The position numbers and the translations under genes were made by a program. The notes below the pieces were generated by a model. It was not told the DNA's origin, ran no database searches, and was given only the letters and a program-made list of their open reading frames with translations. Below are positions 1 through 7,674 of a stretch of DNA of 56,135 nucleotides, piece by piece (position 1 is the stretch's first letter; each line of letters begins with the position of its first letter). The stretch comes from Mycobacterium sp. D16Q13 (lineage in GTDB: Bacteria > Actinomycetota > Actinomycetes > Mycobacteriales > Mycobacteriaceae). The stretch lies in assembly GCF_002013375.1 (NCBI RefSeq), contig NZ_MAEW01000027.1:1-56135 (forward strand), given 5' to 3'.

Positions 1-1
1 G

Positions 2-715
2 CCCGCGGCCCCTCCGACCGGCAAGTACGTCTTCGTCGACGAGTTTGACGGACCAGCCGGGTCCGCGCCCGACGGATCCAAGTGGGCGATCTCGAAGGCT
101 CGCGAGTCCATGAAGGACCCGACCTTTTGGGAGCTCCCCGAAAATGTCGGCCAGTATCGAGACGATCGCAAGAACGTCTTCCTCGACGGCAACTCGAACC
201 TGGTCATCAAGGCCGCAAAAGAAGGCAACACGTACTACGGCGGCAAGATCTACAGCACGACCGAACTGGGTGTCGGCTATACCTGGGAAGCGCGCATTAA
301 GTTCAACTGCCTGACCCCGGGCGCGTGGCCCGCGTTCTGGCTCGGCAGTGATCAGGACGGTGAGATCGACATCGTCGAGTGGTACGGCAACGGCAGCTGG
401 CCGGCCGCAACCACCGTGCATGCCAAGGCAAACGGCTCAGAATGGAAGACCCACAACCTGTCCCTGGACAACGCGTGGCACACCTGGCGCACCCAGTGGG
501 ACGACAAGGGCATTCGGTTCTGGAAGGACTACACCGACGGAGCGGCACCGTATTTCGAGGTTGCCGCCAACTCCCTGGCGGACTGGCCGTTCAACAATCC
601 TGGACACAAGGCATTTCCCGTGCTGAACCTGGCTGTGGCCGGATCCGGTGGCGGCGATCCCCGCGGTGGCACCTACCCCGCGGAGATGCTCGTCGACTGG
701 ATACGTGTCTGGTAG
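2..715 (+). CDS. GH16 family glycoside hydrolase, C-terminal part (5' end outside window)
   Basis: The frame is open from base 2, so the start lies upstream. The visible 237 codons read like a family 16 beta-glucanase/endo-1,3-beta-glucanase: an N-terminal VFVDEFDGPAGS segment typical of the mature domain start, then the GH16 catalytic signature GEIDIVEW (about 358-381), with the two Glu as nucleophile and acid/base and the Asp between them. A conserved Trp-rich core (AWPAFWLGS) precedes it. It ends in an IRVW beta strand just before the stop, as is usual for single-domain GH16 enzymes, so no carbohydrate-binding module follows. GH16 enzymes of mycobacteria are normally secreted, but the signal peptide is not visible here. 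Substrate is not decided by the sequence. Confidence 0.88.
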   Translation, partial: PAAPPTGKYVFVDEFDGPAGSAPDGSKWAISKARESMKDPTFWELPENVGQYRDDRKNVFLDGNSNLVIKAAKEGNTYYGGKIYSTTELGVGYTWEARIKFNCLTPGAWPAFWLGSDQDGEIDIVEWYGNGSWPAATTVHAKANGSEWKTHNLSLDNAWHTWRTQWDDKGIRFWKDYTDGAAPYFEVAANSLADWPFNNPGHKAFPVLNLAVAGSGGGDPRGGTYPAEMLVDWIRVW

Positions 716-716
716 C

Positions 717-1895
717 TCAGCTGCCGATGCGCTCGTCGTGCGACTCCCACATGTCGCGCCATTCAGCTTCTTCGTCCTGTTTGTCGTGATGCTGATCCGT
801 GGACGGTTCCGTGAGGGTGATCGCCGGGTGCGGCAACGAGAAGAAATCACCTTTTCCCTGTGCCGAGCGATGCTGACCGGTATCGAGGTAGCAGTACCCC
901 AGTCCCGAGAGCTCTGCGGTCCGGTCTGACCTCTCAAGGTAATGAAGTACGTTCTGAGCGGCCGCTTTTGCACCATTCTTTGCGAAGATGGCGGCCTTCG
1001 GCAGAGGCCTGCCGGACGGCGACATCACCGACACAGCGTCACCGATCGCCCAGATGCCCTCATACGGGGTCTGCATCGTCTGTGCATCGACGCCGATCCA
1101 CTCGGGTCCATCGATGGTGACTGACGGCCTATGCGGCGGCACGAACACCAACAAGTCGAAACACGCCGTAGTGCCGTCCCTGAACACGACAACCTTCTCG
1201 TCGGGGTCGATGCGTTCCGTGGTGTGTTCGCCATGGAAGCTGATCTCGTTGTCGCTGAGCAGCTGTACCAGCTGCGGCCCCGCGTAGGGGCCGGCAGAGG
1301 GCATGGGGTGCTTCTCCGGCGTATAGACGCTGATGTCGACACCCGTCCGTATGCCCTTGTCGTTCAAGAAATCCGAGGCCAGCAGGGCTCCCTCGTAAGG
1401 AGCCACCGGACAGCGGTAGGGCTGCGATGTCACCAGGAAGACGAGCCTGCTTCCGGAGAAGTTTTCCAGTGCGCGCCTGGCATCACCGGCCGCGGCGACG
1501 CCGTAGTAGTGCACCGCGTCACCCCGGGCGGCCGCTTCACTCAAGCCCGGAATCTTGTCGAGGGCATTGCGCGCGCCCGTGGCGATAACAAGCGCGTCAA
1601 AGTCCAGAGTTGACGAGTCTGACAAGGTCACGGTGCGCGTGTTGGGATCGATGCCGGCGACGGATCCCGTCACGGCGGTTACTCCCGACAGCGCCTCGGA
1701 ACTCGGCCGAATGGGCACACTGCCCGCGTCGCGCCAGCCTCGCATCACCCACGGCAAGGTAAATCCCAGAAAGTGGGTGAAGTCCTCGTCCACAATGGTG
1801 ATATCGAGGTCACCGAGCGGTACGTGGGCCTGGCGCAGTTCGTTGATCACGCTCAGCCCGCCGATTCCGGCACCCAGGATGACAACCTTCTTCAT
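717..1895 (-). CDS. FAD-dependent sulfide:quinone oxidoreductase-like protein
   Basis: This 392-residue flavoprotein starts with an ADP-binding fold (GAGIGG at residues 8-13) and has the second FAD motif AIGDAV near 283-288. A Cys162 in the context YRCPVAPYE and a Cys335 in GYCYLDTG match the spacing of the redox Cys pair of sulfide:quinone oxidoreductases and flavocytochrome c sulfide dehydrogenases, which oxidise sulfide to persulfide/polysulfide and reduce quinone. The ATG at 1895 has an AGGAG ribosome site and overlaps the stop of the preceding small gene by four bases (ATGA), so it is translationally coupled and is the last gene of a three-gene operon. The charged His/Asp/Glu-rich tail (about 364-392) is an unusual extension. 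It could alternatively be a type II NADH dehydrogenase relative, but the Cys pair favours sulfide or persulfide chemistry. Confidence 0.8.
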   Translation of the reverse strand: MKKVVILGAGIGGLSVINELRQAHVPLGDLDITIVDEDFTHFLGFTLPWVMRGWRDAGSVPIRPSSEALSGVTAVTGSVAGIDPNTRTVTLSDSSTLDFDALVIATGARNALDKIPGLSEAAARGDAVHYYGVAAAGDARRALENFSGSRLVFLVTSQPYRCPVAPYEGALLASDFLNDKGIRTGVDISVYTPEKHPMPSAGPYAGPQLVQLLSDNEISFHGEHTTERIDPDEKVVVFRDGTTACFDLLVFVPPHRPSVTIDGPEWIGVDAQTMQTPYEGIWAIGDAVSVMSPSGRPLPKAAIFAKNGAKAAAQNVLHYLERSDRTAELSGLGYCYLDTGQHRSAQGKGDFFSLPHPAITLTEPSTDQHHDKQDEEAEWRDMWESHDERIGS

Positions 1896-2068
1896 GTTCT
1901 ACGCTCCTTTTTCCTGAACAGGCCCCTGTACACAGGAGCAGACGGTGGTGTGCCGTGTCCGCCACACCATTGATCTTCGGGGACTGTGCTTTTCACGGAT
2001 TGAACGTGGAGACCGCAGCCAGACCACGTGGTCTTGGAACAGACGGAGCACGTCACTGCATGACACAT
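1892..2068 (-). CDS. 58-residue Cys/His-rich (zinc-ribbon-like) protein
   Basis: A short gene lies between the DsbA-like gene and the SQR-like gene. The ATG at 2068 begins nine bases after the upstream stop, and its own stop overlaps the SQR start (ATGA). Cys at 2, 7, 10, 18 and 35 and His at 3, 21 and 38 form a dense metal- or thiol-binding pattern: MCHAVTC, CxxC, TTWSGCGLHV and DQWCGGH. From memory, small proteins with the CHxVTCxxCxKTTWxGCGxH pattern occur in many bacteria without a known function. Codon use follows the neighbours (GC-rich third positions through most of the frame). The basic tail (FRKKERRT) coincides with the SQR ribosome site. A GTG at 2077 is an alternative start. Function is unknown; its position suggests a role in thiol/persulfide handling. 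Confidence 0.75.
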   Translation of the reverse strand: MCHAVTCSVCSKTTWSGCGLHVQSVKSTVPEDQWCGGHGTPPSAPVYRGLFRKKERRT

Positions 2069-2076
2069 GATCGGCA

Positions 2077-2697
2077 CTAATGCGCCGGGCGCGGACGCTG
2101 CAGCTGCGTGAACTCCGGCACTCGCGAAAGCGCGGCAACCGCGTCAAACAACGCGTGCGCAGTGCTCTGCTCCGGCAACGCCGTCAAGACGGGGCCGAAG
2201 AACGTACGGCCGTCGACCTGCAGTAGCGGGCTGCCGCCAACATCTCCCAATGCCCGCTGCCCCGCCTCGTGAGAGGAACGGACCAGTGCGTCCAGCGAGG
2301 TGTCCGACAGCGAATCGCTTGATGTCGACAGGGGCGCGACTGCCCCCAATACCCGAGCGGCCAGATCGGCACCGACAGGCACCGACTCGTCGAAATACAG
2401 CGCACCGAAGGCGAAATACGCTGTGTGCAAGCCCTGCCGGCCCAACTCGCGCTGGATTCCGGCCATCAGCCTCCCCACCTGCCGCGAGTCATTCATCCGT
2501 GCTTGCTGTGGGGGCGGCAGCTCCTTGCCCTCGTTCAAGACAGCCAGATTCATCAGCTGCCAGTCGACCGAGGTACCGGACTGGCCCGCGACCACATCCA
2601 GCCAACGCGCGGTGTTCCACGAAAACGGGCATACCGGGTCGAGCCAGATCCTCACGTCGAACCTGCCGCTGTGTGCGGCACTGCCATCTGCGGACAT
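2077..2697 (-). CDS. DsbA-family thioredoxin-fold protein (mycothiol-dependent nitroreductase/Rv2466c-like), monothiol CPFS
   Basis: This is a 206-residue protein of the DsbA/FrnE superfamily. The IWLDPVCPFSW motif (Cys23 to Ser26), a MNLAVLNEG segment, an RSSHEAG segment and a GSPLLQVDGRTFFGP cis-Pro region follow the order seen in the mycobacterial oxidoreductase Rv2466c, which uses mycothiol. The usual CPWC active site is CPFS here, so only the nucleophilic Cys is kept. Such a protein can form mixed disulfides or act on mycothiol adducts but cannot close an internal disulfide. The ATG at 2697 is chosen because GGGAG stands seven bases upstream; a TTG at 2724 would extend it. It is the first gene of the leftward operon and is preceded by a CsoR/CstR-type operator. 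Confidence 0.8.
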   Translation of the reverse strand: MSADGSAAHSGRFDVRIWLDPVCPFSWNTARWLDVVAGQSGTSVDWQLMNLAVLNEGKELPPPQQARMNDSRQVGRLMAGIQRELGRQGLHTAYFAFGALYFDESVPVGADLAARVLGAVAPLSTSSDSLSDTSLDALVRSSHEAGQRALGDVGGSPLLQVDGRTFFGPVLTALPEQSTAHALFDAVAALSRVPEFTQLQRPRPAH

Positions 2698-2780
2698 GCG
2701 GCATCTCCCATCACTGTGAAACAAGACCGATAACTAGGACCGTGGAGGTGTCGGTCCGCTGGTTCGTTCTGCCACCGTTT

Positions 2781-2803
2781 ATACCATACCCCCCACGGTA
2801 TAT
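2781..2803 (-). promoter_or_regulatory. CsoR/CstR-type operator, left copy (leftward operon)
   Basis: The core at 2786-2801 has the form ATACC-N6-GGTAT with a C6 tract, the layout of G/C-tract operators bound by CsoR-family repressors. The 23-base stretch is, in reverse complement, identical to 2837-2859 except for one base. It lies 84 bases upstream of the DsbA-like gene start and probably controls the leftward operon. Confidence 0.75.
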
Positions 2804-2836
2804 GCCCCGAGTCGGATGTTGCGGCAGACTTTGTGT

Positions 2837-2859
2837 ATATACCGTAGGGGGTATGGTAT
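2837..2859 (+). promoter_or_regulatory. CsoR/CstR-type operator, right copy (mmpS-mmpL)
   Basis: The core at 2839-2854 reads ATACC-GTAGGG-GGTAT and is followed by GGTAT, like published CsoR-family sites. It is an inverted near-copy (22 of 23 bases) of 2781-2803, giving a mirror-symmetric divergent control region. It lies about 124 bases upstream of the mmpS GTG start. Confidence 0.77.
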
Positions 2860-2982
2860 CTATTGAGTAAGACTCGGCCCTGCCATAGGGCCCGCCCGCG
2901 ATCTGCGGTCACCCGGCGCAAGTCAGCAGGACACAGGTCATGGCCTAAAACTATTGAGCGACAACAGAAAGGCGGCCTAAGA

Positions 2983-3426
2983 GTGCGGGCAGCGATAGTT
3001 ACCGTGTTGAAACGGGCGTGGGTAGCGATGGTCGTTGGGTGCGCGGTTGGCCTCGGCGCGGTCGCCGTCAACCACCTGCGTGGCGCGTTCGGCTCCGAAC
3101 CAATCTTCTCGGCCACCGGCAGCAGCGCAGAACCACTCGTGTCATCCACGATCAAGCAGGTGCGATACGAGATCTACGGACCCAGCGGCACCACAGGTGC
3201 GGTGAGCTACCTGGACAAGAACGCTCAGCCACAACGGGCCGATTTCAGCAGCTTGCCATGGACCTACACGATTGAGACTACCGTACCCGCTGTCATCGCC
3301 AGTGTTGTGGCACAAGGGAATAGCGCCGCCATAGGGTGTCGAATCACCGTGAACGGACACATCGAAGATGAGCAGTCCACAGACGGGCGCGACGCCCAAA
3401 CCTCGTGTCTGGTGAAAGCCGCATGA
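2983..3426 (+). CDS. mmpS: MmpS family transport accessory protein
   Basis: A 147-residue membrane-anchored partner of MmpL transporters. There is a short basic N-terminus, one membrane helix (about residues 12-32, WVAMVVGCAVGLGAVAV), then an extracytoplasmic beta domain with the family's VRYEIYGPSGTTGAVSYLD segment, LPWTYTIE and a C-terminal CRITVNGHIEDE...CLVKAA with two Cys likely to form a disulfide. The GTG at 2983 follows an AGAAAGGCGG ribosome site and gives the same length as the second MmpS in this window. The open frame extends upstream to 2863 but lacks family character there. Its stop overlaps the mmpL start (ATGA), showing translational coupling. It is probably repressed through the 2837-2859 operator. 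Confidence 0.9.
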   Translation: MRAAIVTVLKRAWVAMVVGCAVGLGAVAVNHLRGAFGSEPIFSATGSSAEPLVSSTIKQVRYEIYGPSGTTGAVSYLDKNAQPQRADFSSLPWTYTIETTVPAVIASVVAQGNSAAIGCRITVNGHIEDEQSTDGRDAQTSCLVKAA

Positions 3427-6239
3427 ACACCGACCACGGAAAACGCCCGGCCTTCATGCGGTTCGTGCGCCGATTCGCGGTGCCGATCCTGCTGGGATGG
3501 CTGCTACTGACGGTGGCAGTGAACGTGCTGGTGCCGCCGATTGAATCGGTGGCACGAGATCATGCGGTGACGATGTCGCCGCATGACGCGCCGGCCATGA
3601 TCGCGGCTAAACACATCGGCCAGAAATATCGCGAATCCGATTCCGACAGCATCGCGATGATCGTGCTCGAGGGCGATAACCCGCTCGGCGAATCGGCACG
3701 CCGCTATTACGACACCCTGGTGCACGCGCTGCAGGCCGACCCCGAGCATGTGCAGCACGTGCAAAACGTATGGGGAGACCCGCTGACCGCTGCCGGTGCC
3801 CAGAGCCGTGACGGCAAAGCCGCATATGTCCAGCTCAACCTTGCCGGCGACCAGGGCAGCACGCTTGGAAACAAGTCTGTCGACGCGGTCCGCGAGATCG
3901 TGGACCGTTCAGCGCCGCCCGCAGGCCTGGCGGTGTATGTCACCGGCCCGGCGGCGCTGACCACGGACATGAACGAGGCCGCTGATAAGAGCATGCTCGT
4001 CATGATGGGCGTGACGGGCGCGGTGATCATGATCATGCTTCTCGTCACGTACCGATCCATCAGCACGATGCTGCTTGTTCTGGTCATGGTCGGCTTCGAG
4101 ATGGGCACCGCCAGAGGCGTTGTCGCGATTCTCGGTAACTACGACCTACTGGGATTCTCGACATTCGTGGTCGCCATGTTGTCCTCATTGGCGATCGCCG
4201 CGGGTACCGACTACGCCATCTTTCTCATCGGCCGTTATCAGGAAGCACGCCAAGCCGGCCAGGACCGAGAAACAGCGTATTACACCATGTTTCGTGGCAC
4301 ATTCCACATCATCCTAGGCTCTGGACTGACCATCGCCGGGGCGACCCTGTGCCTGCACTTGGCACGCCTGTCGTATTTCAAGGCACTAGGTATTCCGTCC
4401 GCACTGGGACTGCTTGTGGTCGTGGCGGGTGCGCTCACCGCCGCACCCGCTGTGGTTGTCATAGCCAGCCGCTTTGGGCTGCTTGATCCCAAGCGGGCTG
4501 TGAAGGTTCGGCGCTGGCGGCGTATCGGCACCGCCACGGTGCGCTGGCCAGGCGCGGTGTTTGCCGCCTCACTGGCCATAGCGCTCATCGGTATCGCCAT
4601 CATGCCAACCATGAAGGTCAGTTACAACGATCGGTTCTATATACCGGCCTCCCTGCCGTCGAACGTCGGATATGCGGCCGCCGAACGCCATTTCAGCGCC
4701 GCCACAATGAATCCCGATATTCTGATGGTCGAGAGCGATCACGACATGCGCAATAGCGGAGACATGCTCATCCTGGACAAGATCGCCAAGGACGTGTTCC
4801 GTTCACCCGGAATCGCGATGGTGCAAAGCATCACCCGCCCCTTGGGCGGTCCGATCGAGCACACCTCCATACCGTTTCAGATCAGCGCCCAGTCGATTCC
4901 GATCCAGCAGAATCTTCAATTCATGAAGGACCGTACAGCCGACATGCTCACCATGAGTGAAGATCTCGGTTCCATGATCGGCTCCATGCAACGCATGCAA
5001 TCCCTGCTGGGCCAGATGAGCAACGCGACTCACCGCATGACCACGGATATGACAGACGCGCAGGCGACGCTGAACGAAATTCGGGACCATCTGGCCGAGT
5101 TCGACGACGTCATACGGCCCCTGCGCAACTATTTCTATTGGGAGCAGAACTGTTTCGACATCGCGGTGTGCTCGGCCATACGTTCGGTATTCGACGCGAT
5201 GGACGGTGTCGACACGTTCAGTGACAAGATGCGCGCACTGACCGCAGACGTCGGAAATGTCGGCGCGATCATTCCCCAGATGAGTGCGCAGTTCCCCACG
5301 ATCATCGCCGTGGCCAAGTCCATGCAGGGGACTCTGCTGACCATGCATAGCAGCTTCGCCAACCTGGTCACACAGATGGCGCAGATGACCGACACTGCCA
5401 GCGCGATGGGCCAAGCCTTCGACGCCTCCCGCGGCGGGGACTACTTCTACCTACCACCAGAAGCGTTTCAGAATCCCGATTTTCAGCGTGGTCTGCAGCT
5501 GTTCCTGTCGCCCGACGGCAAAGCTGCACGCTTCGTCATCACCCATGACAAGGACCCGGCCACCCCCGCAGGAATCTCCTCAGTCATCCCCGAATTGGAG
5601 GCCGCCCATCAAGCCGTCAAGGGGACCGCCCTGACCGACGCCGAGTTCTACCTCACCGGCACCGCCGCGATCTACCGCGACATTCAATCCGGCTCTCACT
5701 ATGATCTGTTGATCGTCGGAATCGCTGCCGTAACACTGATTTTCGCTGTGATGATGCTCATCACCCGTGCGCTGGTCGCCTCGCTAGTAATCGTCGGCAC
5801 CGTACTGCTGTCCCTCGGCGCCGCATTCGGGCTCTCGGTGCTGGTGTGGCAACACATTTTCGGTCTCGAGCTCAACTGGATCGCGCCGGTCTTCGGCCTG
5901 ATCATCCTGTTGGCCGTCGGATCCGACTACAACCTGCTGCTCGTATCCCGCTTCCAGGAAGAGATCGGTGCGGGACTCAAGACCGGCATCATCCGCTCAA
6001 TGGGAGAAACCGGCGGAGTCGTCACGTCCGCGGGACTGGTATTCGCGTTCACGATGATGTCCATGGCTGCAAGCGATTTGAGCTCGATCGGCCAAGCCGG
6101 AAGCACGATCGGTTTGGGTCTACTGTTCGACACACTCATCGTGCGGTCTCTGATGACCCCGTCCATCGCTGGGCTGCTCGGCCCATGGTTCTGGTGGCCA
6201 CTGAAAGTCCGCACGCGCACTATACCCAGGAGGGTATAG
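3423..6239 (+). CDS. mmpL: MmpL family RND transporter
   Basis: A 938-residue inner-membrane RND transporter of the kind that moves lipids, siderophores or drugs across the mycobacterial membrane using proton motive force. It has two repeats, each with a membrane helix, a periplasmic porter domain and a five-helix bundle. The paired proton-relay motifs are GTDYAIF (Asp263-Tyr264) and GSDYNLL (Asp835-Tyr836). The second periplasmic loop has a long coiled-coil-like Met/Gln-rich segment (about 500-660) and the paired Cys NCFDIAVCS typical of MmpL4/5-type proteins. ATG at 3423 overlaps the mmpS stop; ATG at 3405 is an in-frame alternative. Its last codons overlap a CsoR/CstR-type operator. The cargo is unknown; the thiol/persulfide context suggests a sulfur-stress-linked substrate, which is inference. 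Confidence 0.93.
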   Translation: MNTDHGKRPAFMRFVRRFAVPILLGWLLLTVAVNVLVPPIESVARDHAVTMSPHDAPAMIAAKHIGQKYRESDSDSIAMIVLEGDNPLGESARRYYDTLVHALQADPEHVQHVQNVWGDPLTAAGAQSRDGKAAYVQLNLAGDQGSTLGNKSVDAVREIVDRSAPPAGLAVYVTGPAALTTDMNEAADKSMLVMMGVTGAVIMIMLLVTYRSISTMLLVLVMVGFEMGTARGVVAILGNYDLLGFSTFVVAMLSSLAIAAGTDYAIFLIGRYQEARQAGQDRETAYYTMFRGTFHIILGSGLTIAGATLCLHLARLSYFKALGIPSALGLLVVVAGALTAAPAVVVIASRFGLLDPKRAVKVRRWRRIGTATVRWPGAVFAASLAIALIGIAIMPTMKVSYNDRFYIPASLPSNVGYAAAERHFSAATMNPDILMVESDHDMRNSGDMLILDKIAKDVFRSPGIAMVQSITRPLGGPIEHTSIPFQISAQSIPIQQNLQFMKDRTADMLTMSEDLGSMIGSMQRMQSLLGQMSNATHRMTTDMTDAQATLNEIRDHLAEFDDVIRPLRNYFYWEQNCFDIAVCSAIRSVFDAMDGVDTFSDKMRALTADVGNVGAIIPQMSAQFPTIIAVAKSMQGTLLTMHSSFANLVTQMAQMTDTASAMGQAFDASRGGDYFYLPPEAFQNPDFQRGLQLFLSPDGKAARFVITHDKDPATPAGISSVIPELEAAHQAVKGTALTDAEFYLTGTAAIYRDIQSGSHYDLLIVGIAAVTLIFAVMMLITRALVASLVIVGTVLLSLGAAFGLSVLVWQHIFGLELNWIAPVFGLIILLAVGSDYNLLLVSRFQEEIGAGLKTGIIRSMGETGGVVTSAGLVFAFTMMSMAASDLSSIGQAGSTIGLGLLFDTLIVRSLMTPSIAGLLGPWFWWPLKVRTRTIPRRV

Positions 6240-6240
6240 T
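6219..6240 (+). promoter_or_regulatory. CsoR/CstR-type operator before the repressor gene
   Basis: A perfect inverted repeat ACTATACCC-N4-GGGTATAGT spans the mmpL stop codon. Its 16-base core (6222-6237) fits the same ATACC-N6-GGTAT pattern as the two sites near 2.8 kb. The right arm contains TATAGT, which could serve as a -10 element for the repressor gene starting at 6273, suggesting autorepression. Confidence 0.78.
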
Positions 6241-6272
6241 GTCAATAGCTCGGGACCTCGAAAGGTAGATCC

Positions 6273-6542
6273 ATGATCGACGATCAAGACAGCATCACTG
6301 CCATCCTCAGCAGACTGCGCCGGGCGCAGGGACAGCTCAACGGAGTGATCAACATGATCGAAACCGGGCGCGACTGCAAAGACGTGGTGACTCAGCTGGC
6401 TGCCGTGTCACGAGCGCTCGACCGCGCCGGCTTCAAGATCGTCGCCACCGGCCTGCGTGAATGCATCACCGCCGATCGGGACGGAAACACCGCGCCCATG
6501 ACCGAGGCTGAACTCGAGAAACTGTTCCTCGCCCTGGCCTAG
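6273..6542 (+). CDS. CsoR/FrmR-family repressor, CstR-like (persulfide sensor type)
   Basis: An 89-residue all-helical repressor of the CsoR/RcnR/FrmR/CstR family (DUF156). The N-terminal helix RLRRAQGQLNGVINMIETG and the DCKDVVTQ segment are diagnostic. Aligned by eye to M. tuberculosis CsoR (Cys36, His61, Cys65), this protein has Cys35 and Cys64 but Gly60 where the copper-binding His should be. That C-x-C pattern, and the GQLNGVI...DCKDV wording, match Staphylococcus CstR, whose two Cys form a polysulfide bridge on exposure to persulfides. A strong GGACCTCGAAAGG ribosome site precedes the ATG. It probably represses itself and both divergent operons through the three ATACC-N6-GGTAT sites. 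A metal ligand from elsewhere cannot be excluded. Confidence 0.85.
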   Translation: MIDDQDSITAILSRLRRAQGQLNGVINMIETGRDCKDVVTQLAAVSRALDRAGFKIVATGLRECITADRDGNTAPMTEAELEKLFLALA

Positions 6543-6566
6543 CACCGTGGCCCGGCAAGCCCTAGC

Positions 6567-6998
6567 TCAGAGCTCGCCTGAGAAGTCCGCGGTAAACCAG
6601 CGATCGGGGCGCACGACGAACAGCACGGTGTCGGCCTCATCGTATCCGCGCGCGAACTCCCGGCCGGCCTCCTCGCCGAGATAGCGGATGGCAATGGTTT
6701 CCCGTACCTCTGCCGAGGCCGGCCGCTCCGTTTCGACAACCGTGCCCTCGACAATGACGTACTGATACGGCGGCTCTTCGTGCTGCACCGTCAGCGTGAC
6801 TGCGCCGGCCTGCTCGATCAGGCGTGCCTTGCGGTTGCCCGCACTGGTATTGATCTGAATGTTTCCGCCGGGCGTATACCCGTACCAGATCGGCACGCTG
6901 GCCGGCGGCCGTCCCTTGTCGGCCGCAACCGACAGCACGGCAATGTGCTTGGCCGCGAGAAAATCCTGACGCTCCGCTTCGGTGAACTGACGTGGCAT
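6567..6998 (-). CDS. PPOX-class pyridoxamine 5'-phosphate oxidase-like flavin protein
   Basis: A 143-residue split-barrel flavin/F420-binding protein. The N-terminus has AAKHIAVLSVAADKGRPPASVPIWYGY, the usual first strands of the family, followed by INTSAGNRKARLIEQAG and TLTVQHEEPPYQYVIVEGT, which line the cofactor site. A C-terminal RPDRWFTADFSG closes the barrel. Mycobacterial members reduce small molecules with FMNH2 or F420H2, or bind heme breakdown intermediates; which applies here cannot be read from sequence. It stands alone and converges on the repressor gene. Confidence 0.8.
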   Translation of the reverse strand: MPRQFTEAERQDFLAAKHIAVLSVAADKGRPPASVPIWYGYTPGGNIQINTSAGNRKARLIEQAGAVTLTVQHEEPPYQYVIVEGTVVETERPASAEVRETIAIRYLGEEAGREFARGYDEADTVLFVVRPDRWFTADFSGEL

Positions 6999-7045
6999 AT
7001 CGCCTCAAACCCGCGGATCCGCCGGGCTTATTCCCGTACCTAGAT

Positions 7046-7654
7046 TCATCTGGATTTGATCCCCTGAAACACGTTGGTGAGCAAGGCGTCGACGAAATCC
7101 CGTGTCAGCGGCTGGTCGGGTATCAGCAGCCGGTGGTAGCAAGCGCCCCACAGCTGGTCCACGACGACCTCCGGGTCCACCTTCGCACCGAGCTGGCCAC
7201 GTTCTTGTGCCCGACGTATCGCCGTCACCGCAAGGGCACGACGGGGCCCCGAATACCGTTGCAGAAAAGCCGCTTTGAGCTCCGGATCCACTTGGGCCTG
7301 ACCAATGAGTTCACCGATGACCCCGCCCCCAATCGTGTCCCGGATGACGCCGAGGAACGCATGCAGCTGAGTGCGGAGGTCGCGCTCGATGTCCCCGGTG
7401 TCGGGGAACCCCAACTCCGGTTCGACCTGCCGGAAGTAGCCGTCGAGCGCGAGAGCCCCTTTGGACGGCCACCACTTGTAGATGGTCATCTTGCTCGCAC
7501 CGGAGAGGGCAGCGACCTTGTCGATGGTGAATCCGTTCATCCCCTCGGCGAACAGCAGGTCGCCCGCGGCCTGAAGCACTTCTTCGCGCACCTCGTCAGC
7601 CGGCCGCCGCCCCCGGCGCGGCTGCTTCACCTCGTCCCCTGCGGCAGTCACCAT
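7046..7654 (-). CDS. TetR-family transcriptional regulator
   Basis: A 202-residue TetR repressor. The N-terminal helix-turn-helix is ADEVREEVLQAAGDLLFAEGMNGFTIDKVAALSGASKMTIYKWWPSKGAL, with the TIYKWW recognition helix. The C-terminal ligand domain (TetR_C-like, VIRDTIGGGVIGELIGQAQ) resembles regulators of oxidoreductase genes. The ATG at 7654 has AAGGAG eight bases upstream; a GTG at 7663 is possible. It is divergent from an SDR gene, and the 47-bp palindrome between them is the obvious operator for both. Confidence 0.9.
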   Translation of the reverse strand: MVTAAGDEVKQPRRGRRPADEVREEVLQAAGDLLFAEGMNGFTIDKVAALSGASKMTIYKWWPSKGALALDGYFRQVEPELGFPDTGDIERDLRTQLHAFLGVIRDTIGGGVIGELIGQAQVDPELKAAFLQRYSGPRRALAVTAIRRAQERGQLGAKVDPEVVVDQLWGACYHRLLIPDQPLTRDFVDALLTNVFQGIKSR

Positions 7655-7674
7655 CGCTCCCACTCCTTGCCAAC

